A stretch of DNA of 26,046 nucleotides, from the NCBI GenBank assembly GCA_964414205.1, contig CAYPVP010000015.1, forward strand, positions 1 to 26,046. The letters are read 5' to 3'. The notes below the pieces were generated by a model that saw only the letters and a list, made by a program, of their open reading frames with translations, had not been told where the DNA came from and did no database searches. This document shows positions 14,121 to 22,128 of the stretch, piece after piece. Both the position numbers and the translations under genes were made by a program. The stretch's first letter is position 1. Every line of letters begins with the position of its first letter. This DNA is from STD2-102 sp964414205. Its GTDB lineage: Bacteria > Bacillota > Clostridia > Christensenellales > CAG-917.

Positions 14121-15665
14121 ATGGCAAATTTGGAATTTTTGGACACAACCTTGCGTGATGGAGCGCAAGCCGAAGGCATTTCTTTTTCAACCAACGACAA
14201 AAAAATGATTTTGCAGTTGCTGGCTGATTTTGGAATTGACTTGATTGAAGGTGGCAACCCCTCCTCCAACCCAAAAGACATGACATTTTTTCAATCAGTC
14301 AACAATGACAAACTTGTTGCGTTTGGTTCAACCATAAAAGCAAACTCCAATCTTGAAAGTGATGAAAGTTTGAAAGCACTTGTCAATGCAAACACAAAAG
14401 TTGTGACTTTGTTTGGAAAGTCATCTCCAATGCAAATCAAAAATGTTTTGAAAACTACAAATGAAAACAATTTGCAAATGATTGCAACAACAACAAAGTT
14501 TTTGGTTGAAAACAAAAAGCGTGTAATCTATGATGCCGAACAATTTTTTGATGCCTTCAAAGAAAACAAAGACTATGCCATTCAAACAATTTCAACAGCA
14601 ATTTGCAATGGTGCAGACACCGTTGTTCTTTGCGATACAAATGGTGGCAGTTTTCCACAAGAAGTCTATGAAGTGGTAAAAGAAGTTTGTTCTTTGTTTC
14701 CATCAACCACAATCGGAGTGCATTGTCACAACGATTCAGGCTTGGCTGTTGCTTGCACATTGTCAGCAATTCAAGCAGGTGCAACACACATTCAAGGAAC
14801 ATTTTTGGGCTTTGGAGAACGAGCAGGAAACACAAATTTGTCAACAGTGATTGCAAATTTGATTTGCAAAATGAATTTCAAATTGAACATTGATGCATCG
14901 CTTCTCACCCAAACTGCAAAAGCAATCGCCGAAATCTCAAACATCAGATTGGAAAAAACAATGCCATTTGTTGGCGAATCGGCGTTTTCGCACAAAGCAG
15001 GTATGCACAGTGATGCTGTTTTGAAGCAATCAAACAGTTTTGAGCATATAAATCCAAGTGAAGTTGGCAATGTAAGAAGATTTTTGCTCAGTGAAATGAG
15101 TGGAAAATCAAGTTTGAAAAACAAACTGCACGCCTATTTCCCAAACCTGAAAGAAGACAAACAAAAAGAATTGGAAATGCTGAACAAAATCAAAGAAATG
15201 GAAATGCACGGCTATCAATTTGAAAGTGCTGACGGAAGTTTTGTTTTGCTTGCAGAAAAAGAATTGGGAGAGTTTAAGCCTTCATTTGAAGTTGCAAACT
15301 ATCAAATTCATGCCAACTACCCTACATCATGTTTTGCAAGTGTAGAAATCAAGGCAAATGGCAAGACATTTTCAAAAACGGCAAGTGGAAATGGTCCTGT
15401 CAATGCTCTTGACAAAGCGTTGCGTTTTTCATTGACAGAAAATTTTCCAACTCTTCATGAAGTCACACTCATTGACTACAAAGTCCGTGTCATTGACAGT
15501 GGCAAGGCAACAGGGGCTTTGACAAGGGTTTTGATTACAAGCAAAGATTCAAAAGAAGAATGGACAACTGTCGGAGTTTCAACTGACATCATTGAAGCAT
15601 CAATGGAAGCCTTGGTTGATTCATTTGAATTTAAACTTACAGGACAAAAAAGACTTAAATTTTGA
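14121..15665 (+). CDS. cimA: Citramalate synthase
   Basis: A LeuA relative whose N-terminus reads FLDTTLRDGAQAEGISFS and continues with IEGGNPSSNPKD (about 40-52), which is characteristic of citramalate synthase (CimA; TIGR00977 type) and not LeuA or homocitrate synthase. CimA joins acetyl-CoA and pyruvate to (R)-citramalate, giving 2-oxobutyrate for isoleucine without threonine deaminase. HCHND is at 201-205, and a C-terminal regulatory domain (about 385-514) suggests isoleucine feedback. The 514-residue length fits the family. The start lies one base after the leuA stop. No clear terminator follows. Together with ilvBN it supports threonine-independent isoleucine synthesis; the remaining pathway genes are elsewhere. 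Confidence 0.93.
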   Translation: MANLEFLDTTLRDGAQAEGISFSTNDKKMILQLLADFGIDLIEGGNPSSNPKDMTFFQSVNNDKLVAFGSTIKANSNLESDESLKALVNANTKVVTLFGKSSPMQIKNVLKTTNENNLQMIATTTKFLVENKKRVIYDAEQFFDAFKENKDYAIQTISTAICNGADTVVLCDTNGGSFPQEVYEVVKEVCSLFPSTTIGVHCHNDSGLAVACTLSAIQAGATHIQGTFLGFGERAGNTNLSTVIANLICKMNFKLNIDASLLTQTAKAIAEISNIRLEKTMPFVGESAFSHKAGMHSDAVLKQSNSFEHINPSEVGNVRRFLLSEMSGKSSLKNKLHAYFPNLKEDKQKELEMLNKIKEMEMHGYQFESADGSFVLLAEKELGEFKPSFEVANYQIHANYPTSCFASVEIKANGKTFSKTASGNGPVNALDKALRFSLTENFPTLHEVTLIDYKVRVIDSGKATGALTRVLITSKDSKEEWTTVGVSTDIIEASMEALVDSFEFKLTGQKRLKF

Positions 15666-15714
15666 TTTGCTATACTTTGAAATTTATTTGCAAAGGAAAA
15701 TTTTGATTTGCTAT
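15657..15714. repeat. 17-bp direct repeat at the cimA 3' end
   Basis: AAATTTTGATTTGCTAT occurs at 15657-15673, spanning the cimA stop codon, and again at 15698-15714. The spacing is 41 bp. It suggests a small local duplication of the gene end. Confidence 0.7.
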
Positions 15715-15807
15715 GCACGTTCAAAAAATAAGTTGAAATTTTCAAACCAGTTGCAAATAAAAGATAAATTCAATTTGCAAAAATTGTAGAAAAAATACAA
15801 ATATTTT

Positions 15808-15832
15808 GTTGCAATCAACAAGCGATTGCGAC
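15808..15832. promoter_or_regulatory. Inverted repeat upstream of the 201-residue protein gene
   Basis: GTTGCAATC and GATTGCGAC form a nine-bp stem with one G-T pair around seven bases, 78 bp before the next start codon. It has no T-run and may be an operator or a leader hairpin. A related TTGCAATC/GATTG repeat occurs at 23481-23510. Confidence 0.4.
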
Positions 15833-15909
15833 TCAAACAAAAGCGAAAAGGCAATCAAGACAACTAAATTTACAATCAAAAATTTGACATATAAAAAAAG
15901 AGGTGTTAT

Positions 15910-16515
15910 ATGAAAAAAGACGAACTCCAAAAACAAATGGACATTGAAAAATGGTATGACAGTCAAAAAGCAAAATTTGACACTTGCGGAACATATTCAT
16001 ATTGCAAATATTGCATCATGGACGAAGCAACACCTTGCGCAAACGCATTTATGAAAATGGGAAAAGAAGAAAAGCCAAAAACCGAAGTTGGCGAAAATGG
16101 CTATCCAATCAACATTGTTGTTCGCTCATTTGAAGAAAAACTCGACAATGCAAGTGAAGAACTTCAATCTTATTATCACGAAATTAGAAACCAAATTTTT
16201 TCCTACAAAGATGTTCACAGCAGAATCAGCAAAAAATGTGAAAATTTTCGTGCAGGTCGTGGAAACTTGATTGCAAAACTTACCATAGTTGGAAAAAGTT
16301 TAAGAGTCAATCTTCCAATTGACATCAATGATGAAAAATATGCAGGAAGAAAACTTCCACACAAAGATTTGAGTGACAAAAAAACATATGAAGAATGTCC
16401 TTTCCAAATCAAAATCACATCAGGACTTGCACTTAGAAGATGTTTAGAGTTGATTTGTGATGTCGCCAATGAAAAAGAATTGCAAAAAAAGAAAATCAAA
16501 TCTTGCAAAATTTGA
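15910..16515 (+). CDS. Unknown protein with four-Cys N-terminus and conserved Clostridia domain
   Basis: Function unknown; 201 residues, soluble, no signal peptide. The N-terminal part has four cysteines (26, 32, 35, 43) in a C-x5-C-x2-C-x7-C pattern that could bind metal. The C-terminal two thirds contain SYKDVHSRISKKCENFRAGR, then LIAKLTIVGKSLRVNLPIDI and EKYAGRKLPHKDLSD. I recall this FRxGR...AKLxIxGKxLxLxLxLD pattern as an uncharacterised domain frequent in gut Clostridia proteins, often behind zinc-ribbon-like regions; that is from memory, not a search. AGAGGTG lies just before the ATG. It stands alone between cimA and a bidirectional terminator. The frame stays open for 51 codons after the TGA stop. 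Confidence 0.85.
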   Translation: MKKDELQKQMDIEKWYDSQKAKFDTCGTYSYCKYCIMDEATPCANAFMKMGKEEKPKTEVGENGYPINIVVRSFEEKLDNASEELQSYYHEIRNQIFSYKDVHSRISKKCENFRAGRGNLIAKLTIVGKSLRVNLPIDINDEKYAGRKLPHKDLSDKKTYEECPFQIKITSGLALRRCLELICDVANEKELQKKKIKSCKI

Positions 16516-16668
16516 TTTGACACTAGAAACAAAAATCAAACTACAATCAAACAAAAATTCGGAATTGAAAAAGGTTTAACATTTTATGAATTGTCAAATG
16601 GTGAAATTCAATTTTACATATTCGGACATTCAAATCAAAGAAAATTAAATCTAAACCACAAATCAATC
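16516..16668 (+). pseudogene. Possible in-frame extension after a TGA stop
   Basis: Directly after the stop at 16513-16515 the same frame has 51 further sense codons up to TGA at 16669-16671. It has no start codon or ribosome site of its own. Part of it reads like protein (FGIEKGLTFYELSNGEIQFY). It may be a C-terminus cut off by a point mutation, or chance. Other genes here end in TGA, so the code is standard. Confidence 0.3.
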
Positions 16669-16730
16669 TGAAAACATAATCAAGAATGTTTTCAGTGCAA
16701 GATTGTTTCAATGCTAAATTAGTTCAATTT

Positions 16731-16763
16731 AAAAGGATGAGTGCAATGCACTCATCCTTTTTT
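16731..16763. terminator. Bidirectional terminator between convergent genes
   Basis: A perfect 14-bp stem (AAAAGGATGAGTGC with GCACTCATCCTTTT) closes a three-base loop. T-runs lie on both sides, so it can serve the plus-strand 201-residue protein gene and the minus-strand glycosyltransferase gene. A second small hairpin (AGCATG/CATGCT, 16785-16800) overlaps the glycosyltransferase stop codon. Confidence 0.92.
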
Positions 16764-16793
16764 AACTCATTTCAAACAAATGAAAGCATGCTA

Positions 16794-18263
16794 TCATGCT
16801 ATATTTTTTGTTTCAGTTTCAATGATTTTTTCTGTTTCAGTCACCTTGTCAACTGTTTTTTTCAATTCACTGTCAGACAAAACTTCTTGCAACACTTCAC
16901 CATTTTGTTCTTCCACTGAACTAACAATGTTTTCTTTGTTTTCAATCGGCACATTGACTTCATGCTTTATTGGTGTCCATCCAATTTTTTTCAATTTGAG
17001 AAGCGAATTGATTGCAACAAAGAAATAGTCAAGCATAAACAATGGAAACACAATCAATGCTTTCAATCGTTGCCAAAAATTTGCCTTGATGCGTTTTCGT
17101 TCCGTAATCAATGGAAGTCCTGCAAAACTCAACATTATCATCAACATAATTCCAAGTGCAACAGCAATGGCAATCAATGCCGACACCCAAACGGCTCTGT
17201 TTCCAATGGCTGCACCAACAATAGCACAAATTGGATTGACAGTGAAAATGCATGCCATAAAAATGATGACTGGTTGAATTGCAACGACTGCATCATAGCA
17301 AGAAAAATCTTTGAACATCTTTTTGTAAAGTTTTGGATAGACATTTTTTTGCACATCCAAAAAACCTTTCATATAGCGTTCTCTTTGTTTTACTGATGCC
17401 TTGTATGTTGTAACTTGTTCATCATAGTGAATTGCATCATATGAAAAACCAATTTTTCTTCCCTCTGCAACACATGATGAAATAAATTCATTGTCTTCAA
17501 CCAAGCAAAAGCAATCCCAGTTGTCATGTTCAACAATAACATTTTTTCTTATGACAATTCCAGTTCCTGTGACAGCACCGTTGTTGATGCCAAGAAGCAT
17601 TTTAGGGTTTGCCAAATAGCGTGAATCGTGCAAATACCACAAAGCATTTGCCATTGTGATTGCATTGTGCGAAAAGTTTTTTGATGAACGATATGATGAA
17701 ACAATGTCATAGCCTTTGTTGAAAACTTTGTTTACTTCTTCAAAGAAATTTTCACTCAAAATGTTGTCAGCATCAAATATAAAATAACCTTCATAGCCAT
17801 TGTTTTTGAACTGTTCATCATTGTGAATTTTTTCAAAAGCAAAATGCAGAGCATAGCCTTTTCCAATCTGTTCAAGATTGTTTCTGACAAACACATTGCA
17901 ACCAAGTTGTTTGGCAATTTCAGCAGTTTTGTCTGTGCAGTTGTCAGCAATGACGAAAATGTCCAAAAGTTCTTGTGGATAGTTTGTTGCACGAATGCTA
18001 TTTATCAAATCTCCAATGACTTTTTCCTCATTTCTTGCAGAAATCATAATTCCATATTTGTGTTTAGGGACAATTTCACCTTTTGCATATTTGACTCTCG
18101 CAATTTTTATCAATCCTAAAAATAGATATAAAAATTGATGAGTGCAAAGCAACAAAAAGATTATAATGCAAATCAAGTTTACATGGCGCAGAACTGACAA
18201 AAATGGATTTGAAAAATCAACATACATTCTAGAAAAAAATTCTGCAAAATATTGCTGTACCAT
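16794..18263 (-). CDS. Membrane-bound family 2 glycosyltransferase
   Basis: A processive-type GT2 enzyme (COG1215) that likely builds or extends an extracellular polysaccharide or glycolipid from a nucleotide sugar. In the 489-residue protein one membrane segment (about 28-52) precedes a cytoplasmic GT-A domain with SARNEE (75-80), DNCTDKT (107-113), the metal-binding DAD (164-166), the catalytic ED (256-257) and QRERYMKG (293-300), which corresponds to the family's QxxRW. About four helices follow (325-352, 355-385, 402-420), then a Glu/Lys-rich tail from about 436. I chose the ATG at 18263 because GGAG lies upstream and the gene has its own promoter; a longer frame would run through the acpP terminator. 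No other polysaccharide genes are adjacent, so the product is unknown. Confidence 0.9.
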   Translation of the reverse strand: MVQQYFAEFFSRMYVDFSNPFLSVLRHVNLICIIIFLLLCTHQFLYLFLGLIKIARVKYAKGEIVPKHKYGIMISARNEEKVIGDLINSIRATNYPQELLDIFVIADNCTDKTAEIAKQLGCNVFVRNNLEQIGKGYALHFAFEKIHNDEQFKNNGYEGYFIFDADNILSENFFEEVNKVFNKGYDIVSSYRSSKNFSHNAITMANALWYLHDSRYLANPKMLLGINNGAVTGTGIVIRKNVIVEHDNWDCFCLVEDNEFISSCVAEGRKIGFSYDAIHYDEQVTTYKASVKQRERYMKGFLDVQKNVYPKLYKKMFKDFSCYDAVVAIQPVIIFMACIFTVNPICAIVGAAIGNRAVWVSALIAIAVALGIMLMIMLSFAGLPLITERKRIKANFWQRLKALIVFPLFMLDYFFVAINSLLKLKKIGWTPIKHEVNVPIENKENIVSSVEEQNGEVLQEVLSDSELKKTVDKVTETEKIIETETKNIA

Positions 18264-18291
18264 ATCGGGTCTCCTCTCTTTCAATCTCTCA

Positions 18292-18319
18292 ATTATAACA
18301 TCTTTCAGAGTATAGTCAA
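18292..18319 (-). promoter_or_regulatory. Promoter of the glycosyltransferase gene
   Basis: On the minus strand TTGACT (18314-18319), a 16-bp spacer and a perfect TATAAT (18292-18297). It lies between the acpP terminator and the gene. Confidence 0.8.
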
Positions 18320-18346
18320 TTGTTTTTGAAGAGGCAAAATTTGCAT

Positions 18347-18371
18347 AAAAAAACCACCTCACAAAAGGTGG
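18347..18371 (-). terminator. Terminator of acpP
   Basis: A six-bp GC-rich stem (CCACCT with AGGTGG) closes a six-base loop and on the minus strand runs into seven T. It lies 17 bp past the acpP stop. Confidence 0.88.
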
Positions 18372-18387
18372 CAATTTTTGGCAAATC

Positions 18388-18630
18388 CTAATCGATATTG
18401 TCAGCAATATAATTGACTACATCGGAAATTCTGACCATGTCAGCAACATCTCCATCATCAATTGTCAAGTCCCATTCTGATTCAACATTCATCAAAAGTT
18501 CAACAAGGTCAAGGCTGTCTGCGTTGAGTCCTTTGATGATTTCTGTGTCCATGGTCACATTTGAAGCATCAACATCAAGTTGTTCAACGACCATTTCTTT
18601 AAGTTTTTCAAAAATTTCAATTTTAGTCAT
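18388..18630 (-). CDS. acpP: Acyl carrier protein
   Basis: A small acidic protein (80 residues) that carries growing acyl chains on a 4'-phosphopantetheine arm. The attachment site is Ser39 in NADSLDLVELLM, the conserved DSL motif. Length and charge are typical. AGGAG lies eight bases before the ATG. It has its own promoter overlapping the end of the upstream phosphopantetheinyl transferase gene, and its own terminator, so it can be made in greater amount than its neighbours. No fatty-acid synthesis genes are adjacent, so it could serve fatty-acid synthesis or a dedicated acyl pathway. Confidence 0.95.
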   Translation of the reverse strand: MTKIEIFEKLKEMVVEQLDVDASNVTMDTEIIKGLNADSLDLVELLMNVESEWDLTIDDGDVADMVRISDVVNYIADNID

Positions 18631-18682
18631 AGATTTCTCCTTTATAGTTGCAAAACAAATTCAATTTTGCAAGTTCACATTT

Positions 18683-18711
18683 ATGATACAATCAGATTTT
18701 TCAAAAGTCAA
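18683..18711 (-). promoter_or_regulatory. Promoter of acpP
   Basis: On the minus strand TTGACT (18706-18711), a 17-bp spacer and TATCAT (18683-18688). The -35 box overlaps the stop codon of the phosphopantetheinyl transferase gene. Confidence 0.75.
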
Positions 18712-19280
18712 TAGCAAATCAATGCACATTCTTTGTCAAAACTTTCGCCACTTGCAATGCTGTAAACATAGTCATTCAACAAACATTTTGTCATGATGTT
18801 GATTGAGGAGTGTCCACAATTTTGCTCTTTCACATTTTGCAACTCAAATGGCAACGCAAAATCATATTTTTCACAATTTTTGTCAAAATTCAAATCTTTG
18901 ATGACTTTCACAATTGAAGTTCCATCAAATTTTGCAAGTGCTTCAATTTTTGTCCATTTTTCAAAAAAATCAAGATTGTTTTTTGCATTCAACTTCTCAT
19001 ACAATCCAAAATCTTTCACATCTTTGATTTTTTCAATGTCAACGCCAATTTCAGATTTTGAAAATCCCAACAAAAACACATCATTTGAGTGCGACAATGA
19101 AAATTTCAAATCGCCATCTAGAAAGCGTGGTTTTCCCTGGCTTCTATCAATCTTTGTTGCCACTTGAAAATCACCAATTTGTTCTTGATAATGGTTTTTC
19201 AAAACATTTTGAACTTTGAAAATCAAATCATTGCTTGCTTGCAAATTGTGATTTTCATATTTGCCATAAAACAATATCAT
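18708..19280 (-). CDS. 4'-phosphopantetheinyl transferase, Sfp-like
   Basis: This enzyme moves 4'-phosphopantetheine from coenzyme A to a serine of a carrier protein. The 190-residue protein has the family motifs GKPRF (49-53), FSLSHS (60-65), the metal-binding GVDIE (79-83) and FFEKWTKIEALAK (105-117). It is closer to the Sfp/Gsp type than to the roughly 120-residue AcpS type. The C-terminal third is poorly conserved and Cys-containing. Its start overlaps the malQ stop by four bases (ATGA). The acyl carrier protein gene follows 77 bp downstream, and coaX is in the same run, so its substrate is probably that ACP. Confidence 0.9.
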   Translation of the reverse strand: MILFYGKYENHNLQASNDLIFKVQNVLKNHYQEQIGDFQVATKIDRSQGKPRFLDGDLKFSLSHSNDVFLLGFSKSEIGVDIEKIKDVKDFGLYEKLNAKNNLDFFEKWTKIEALAKFDGTSIVKVIKDLNFDKNCEKYDFALPFELQNVKEQNCGHSSINIMTKCLLNDYVYSIASGESFDKECALICY

Positions 19281-20803
19281 ATTTTTCTGAAAGGCTTTGT
19301 TTTTCTTCCATAAGTTCCATTTATGTCAGAGAAAAACAATTCATCAATTTGTTTCAAAGCATTTTTTCCAACACGGAATGCCCAATTTCCACTTGCAATT
19401 CCAGGAACATTCATTCTTGCATCTGTGCCATATCCAAGCAAATCTTGAATTGGAAGAATTGCCAATTTCGATGATGAAGCAATGACAGTTTTTGCAATCG
19501 CTTTCACTGATTTGCAATCTTTTCCACCAATCCACCAATCTTGTCCATCAACTGAACAGTATTTAAAGACAAAATTTCTTGCACCATCATTCAATTTTGA
19601 CAACCAACCCAAAGTTGTGTCATTATCATGCGTCCCCGTGTAGGCAACAGAATTTTTTTCAAAATTGTGTGGAAGATGAGACGATGGCGTGCCATCAAAA
19701 CCAAATTGAAAGATTTTCATGCCCATAAAACCACTTTCTTTGACAAATTCAACAACGTCTTCATCAATGTCGCCCAAATCTTCGGCAATAATTTTTGAAA
19801 ACGGATTGTCTTGTCTGAACAAATTTATGATTTCCATTTGAGGGCCATTTTCCCAGTGTCCATTTTTTGCTGTTTCTTTGTCCTCTGCAGGAATTGCAAA
19901 ATAGTTGTAAAATGCTCTGAAATGGTCAAGTCTTAGTGCATCATAAACTCTCAAACAAAATGCTACTCTTTTTCTCCACCACACAAATTTGTTTTGACGC
20001 ATTTTTTCAAAATCGTAAAGTGGGTTGCCCCAAATTTGACCATTTTTTGCAAACGCATCAGGTGGAACACCTGCCACAAAAGATTGAGTGAGGTCATCGT
20101 TTAGTTGAAATAGTTCACGATTTGCCCAAACATCAACACTGTTTAGCCCAACATAGAAAGGAATGTCGCCAATGATTCCAACTCCGTTTTCATTGACTTT
20201 GTCTTTCAATTCAAACCATTCACGATAAAATTCAAATTGTTCAAATTTGTAAAAATTTATTCGTTCTTCAAATTGTTTTGAAGCATTTGCAATGGCATCT
20301 GCTTGATGTCTAGCAAGTCCATCTTCCCAAAGCCACCAACAATCTCCAAATTTTTCTGAAAGTGCTTTGAACATGGCATAATCATCAAGCCAATCACTTT
20401 CATTGTTTGAAAAAGCATCGATTTCTTGTTGAATCTCAGGTGTTATGCGTTGAAATGCAATTTGCAACAATCGAGTTTTAGATTGTCTTGCAAAATCATA
20501 GTTTGCAACACATTCATCACCAAAATATTTTGCTTCATTGACTTCGGATTGGTCAACAAGTCCCAGTTCTTTCAGTTTTTCAGGATTGATATAGAGTGAA
20601 TTTCCTGCATAGGAAGAATCACCTGAATATGGAGAATTTCCCCATCCAATCGAACTGATTGGCAAAACCTGCCACCAGTGAAACCCCATTGATGCGATTT
20701 GTTTTGAAAAGTCTTCACATTCTTTTGAGAACACGCCAATTCCAAATTCACTTGGCAATGAAGATATGTTGCACAATACACCAGATGCACGTTCAAAATC
20801 CAT
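19277..20803 (-). CDS. malQ: 4-alpha-glucanotransferase (amylomaltase)
   Basis: MalQ transfers alpha-1,4-glucan segments between malto-oligosaccharides, used in glycogen and maltodextrin turnover in the cytoplasm. The 508-residue GH77 protein has the expected catalytic residues: the nucleophile Asp293 in RLDHFR, the acid/base Glu341 in AEDLG and Asp393 in GTHDND. The N-terminus (SGVLCNISSLPSEFGIG) and NSPYSGDSSYAGN (56-68) are typical. The start follows AAGGAAG. It lies 24 bp after hom and overlaps the phosphopantetheinyl transferase gene. No other glycogen genes are nearby, so its place in this run is probably incidental. Confidence 0.96.
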   Translation of the reverse strand: MDFERASGVLCNISSLPSEFGIGVFSKECEDFSKQIASMGFHWWQVLPISSIGWGNSPYSGDSSYAGNSLYINPEKLKELGLVDQSEVNEAKYFGDECVANYDFARQSKTRLLQIAFQRITPEIQQEIDAFSNNESDWLDDYAMFKALSEKFGDCWWLWEDGLARHQADAIANASKQFEERINFYKFEQFEFYREWFELKDKVNENGVGIIGDIPFYVGLNSVDVWANRELFQLNDDLTQSFVAGVPPDAFAKNGQIWGNPLYDFEKMRQNKFVWWRKRVAFCLRVYDALRLDHFRAFYNYFAIPAEDKETAKNGHWENGPQMEIINLFRQDNPFSKIIAEDLGDIDEDVVEFVKESGFMGMKIFQFGFDGTPSSHLPHNFEKNSVAYTGTHDNDTTLGWLSKLNDGARNFVFKYCSVDGQDWWIGGKDCKSVKAIAKTVIASSSKLAILPIQDLLGYGTDARMNVPGIASGNWAFRVGKNALKQIDELFFSDINGTYGRKTKPFRKI

Positions 20804-20827
20804 GACTTCTTCCTTATGTTTTTACGA

Positions 20828-22108
20828 TTAGTCTTCTACACGAATAAATGCCAAAATCTTTTCAACTCCTGCGAGTTTTTCAATTTCAGCAAGTGTTTTT
20901 TTCATGACGCTTTCTTTTGCAAGCGAAGTCACAAACACAATTGGAACATTGTTTTCTTTTGTAACTTTTCTTTGAAGAACGTCCAAAATGTTGATGTTGT
21001 TTTTGCCAAAAGCATTAGCAATTTTTCCCAAAGTGCCTTCCATATCATTTGCGAGCAAACGAATGTAATATTTGCTTTGGAAGTCATCAAGGAAATCTTC
21101 ATCGTTGACTTTGTCAACTTCCATAAATGAAAATCTTTGAGGTTCGCTTTGTTTTGCAGCAAACAAAATGTCTGACACAATGGCACTTCCTGTTGGCAAT
21201 GCACCTGCACCCCTGCCGTAGAGCATGATGTCATCCACGCTGTCGCCTTTCAAATAGACAGCATTGAACGAGCCTGACACAGATGCCAAAGGATGGTCTG
21301 TTGGAACAAATGCAGGGTGAACTCTTGCTTCAATTTTTCCATTGAAGTTTTTTGAAATTGCAAGCAATTTGAGAGTCAAACCAAGTTCTTTTCCAATGTT
21401 TATGTCGCAAACAGAAATGTTTGAAATTCCTTCACGATAGACTTTTTCAAGTGGAACACGTTTGTGATAGGCAAGAGAAGACAAAATTGAAATTTTGTAA
21501 CTTGCATCAAAGCCCTCCACGTCTGCCGTTGGGTTTGCCTCGGCATAGCCAAGGTCTTGTGCTGATTTCAATGCATCATCATATGCTGTGCCCTTTTCTG
21601 ACATTGAAGACAAAATGTAGTTTGTCGTTCCGTTGATGATGCCTTTCATGTTCAAAATGTGGTTTGCTTGTGTGCCATCAGTAAGTGTGCGAATGATTGG
21701 AACACCACCTACACAACTTGCTTCAAAATATAGTCCTGCATTTCCTTTTTTTGCAGCCATTTCAAGTTCTGGCCAGTGCTTTGCAAAAAGTTCTTTGTTT
21801 GCAGTGACAATGCTCTTGCCATGTTCCAAAGCCTTGATTAAAAAGGTTCTTGCAGGTTCAATGCCACCAAAAAATTCAGCAACAATTTGAACACCATCAT
21901 CATTTATAATTTTGTCAATGTCTGTTGTGATTTGTTCTTCACGAACACCTTTTGACAAACAACGCTCAATGTTTTTGTCCATTACGTATTTTATTTGTGT
22001 GTCAACTCCTTGTGTTTCAATGAAAAAATCATGGTTTTTCACCAAAATATCATAAGTTCCACCACCAACAGTTCCCAGTCCAAGCAAAGCAATGCCTATT
22101 TTTTTCAT
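20828..22108 (-). CDS. hom: Homoserine dehydrogenase
   Basis: It reduces aspartate semialdehyde to homoserine with NAD(P)H, the branch point to threonine and methionine. The 426-residue protein has the nucleotide-binding GLGTVGGG (10-17), TANKELFA, the catalytic-domain segment GIINGTTNYILS and AEANPTADVEGFDA, and a C-terminal ACT domain (about 348-426) that usually gives threonine feedback. It is the monofunctional form; aspartokinase is separate at 679-1989. AGGAG lies before the ATG, 20 bp after coaX. The usual partners thrC and thrB are not adjacent. Confidence 0.96.
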   Translation of the reverse strand: MKKIGIALLGLGTVGGGTYDILVKNHDFFIETQGVDTQIKYVMDKNIERCLSKGVREEQITTDIDKIINDDGVQIVAEFFGGIEPARTFLIKALEHGKSIVTANKELFAKHWPELEMAAKKGNAGLYFEASCVGGVPIIRTLTDGTQANHILNMKGIINGTTNYILSSMSEKGTAYDDALKSAQDLGYAEANPTADVEGFDASYKISILSSLAYHKRVPLEKVYREGISNISVCDINIGKELGLTLKLLAISKNFNGKIEARVHPAFVPTDHPLASVSGSFNAVYLKGDSVDDIMLYGRGAGALPTGSAIVSDILFAAKQSEPQRFSFMEVDKVNDEDFLDDFQSKYYIRLLANDMEGTLGKIANAFGKNNINILDVLQRKVTKENNVPIVFVTSLAKESVMKKTLAEIEKLAGVEKILAFIRVED

Positions 22109-22128
22109 TCTCTATTTCTCCTTAATGT

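Noticed and set aside
18264..18407. Longer glycosyltransferase with 48 more N-terminal residues
   Set aside because: It would run through the acpP terminator and the end of acpP; a promoter and ribosome site support the ATG at 18263.
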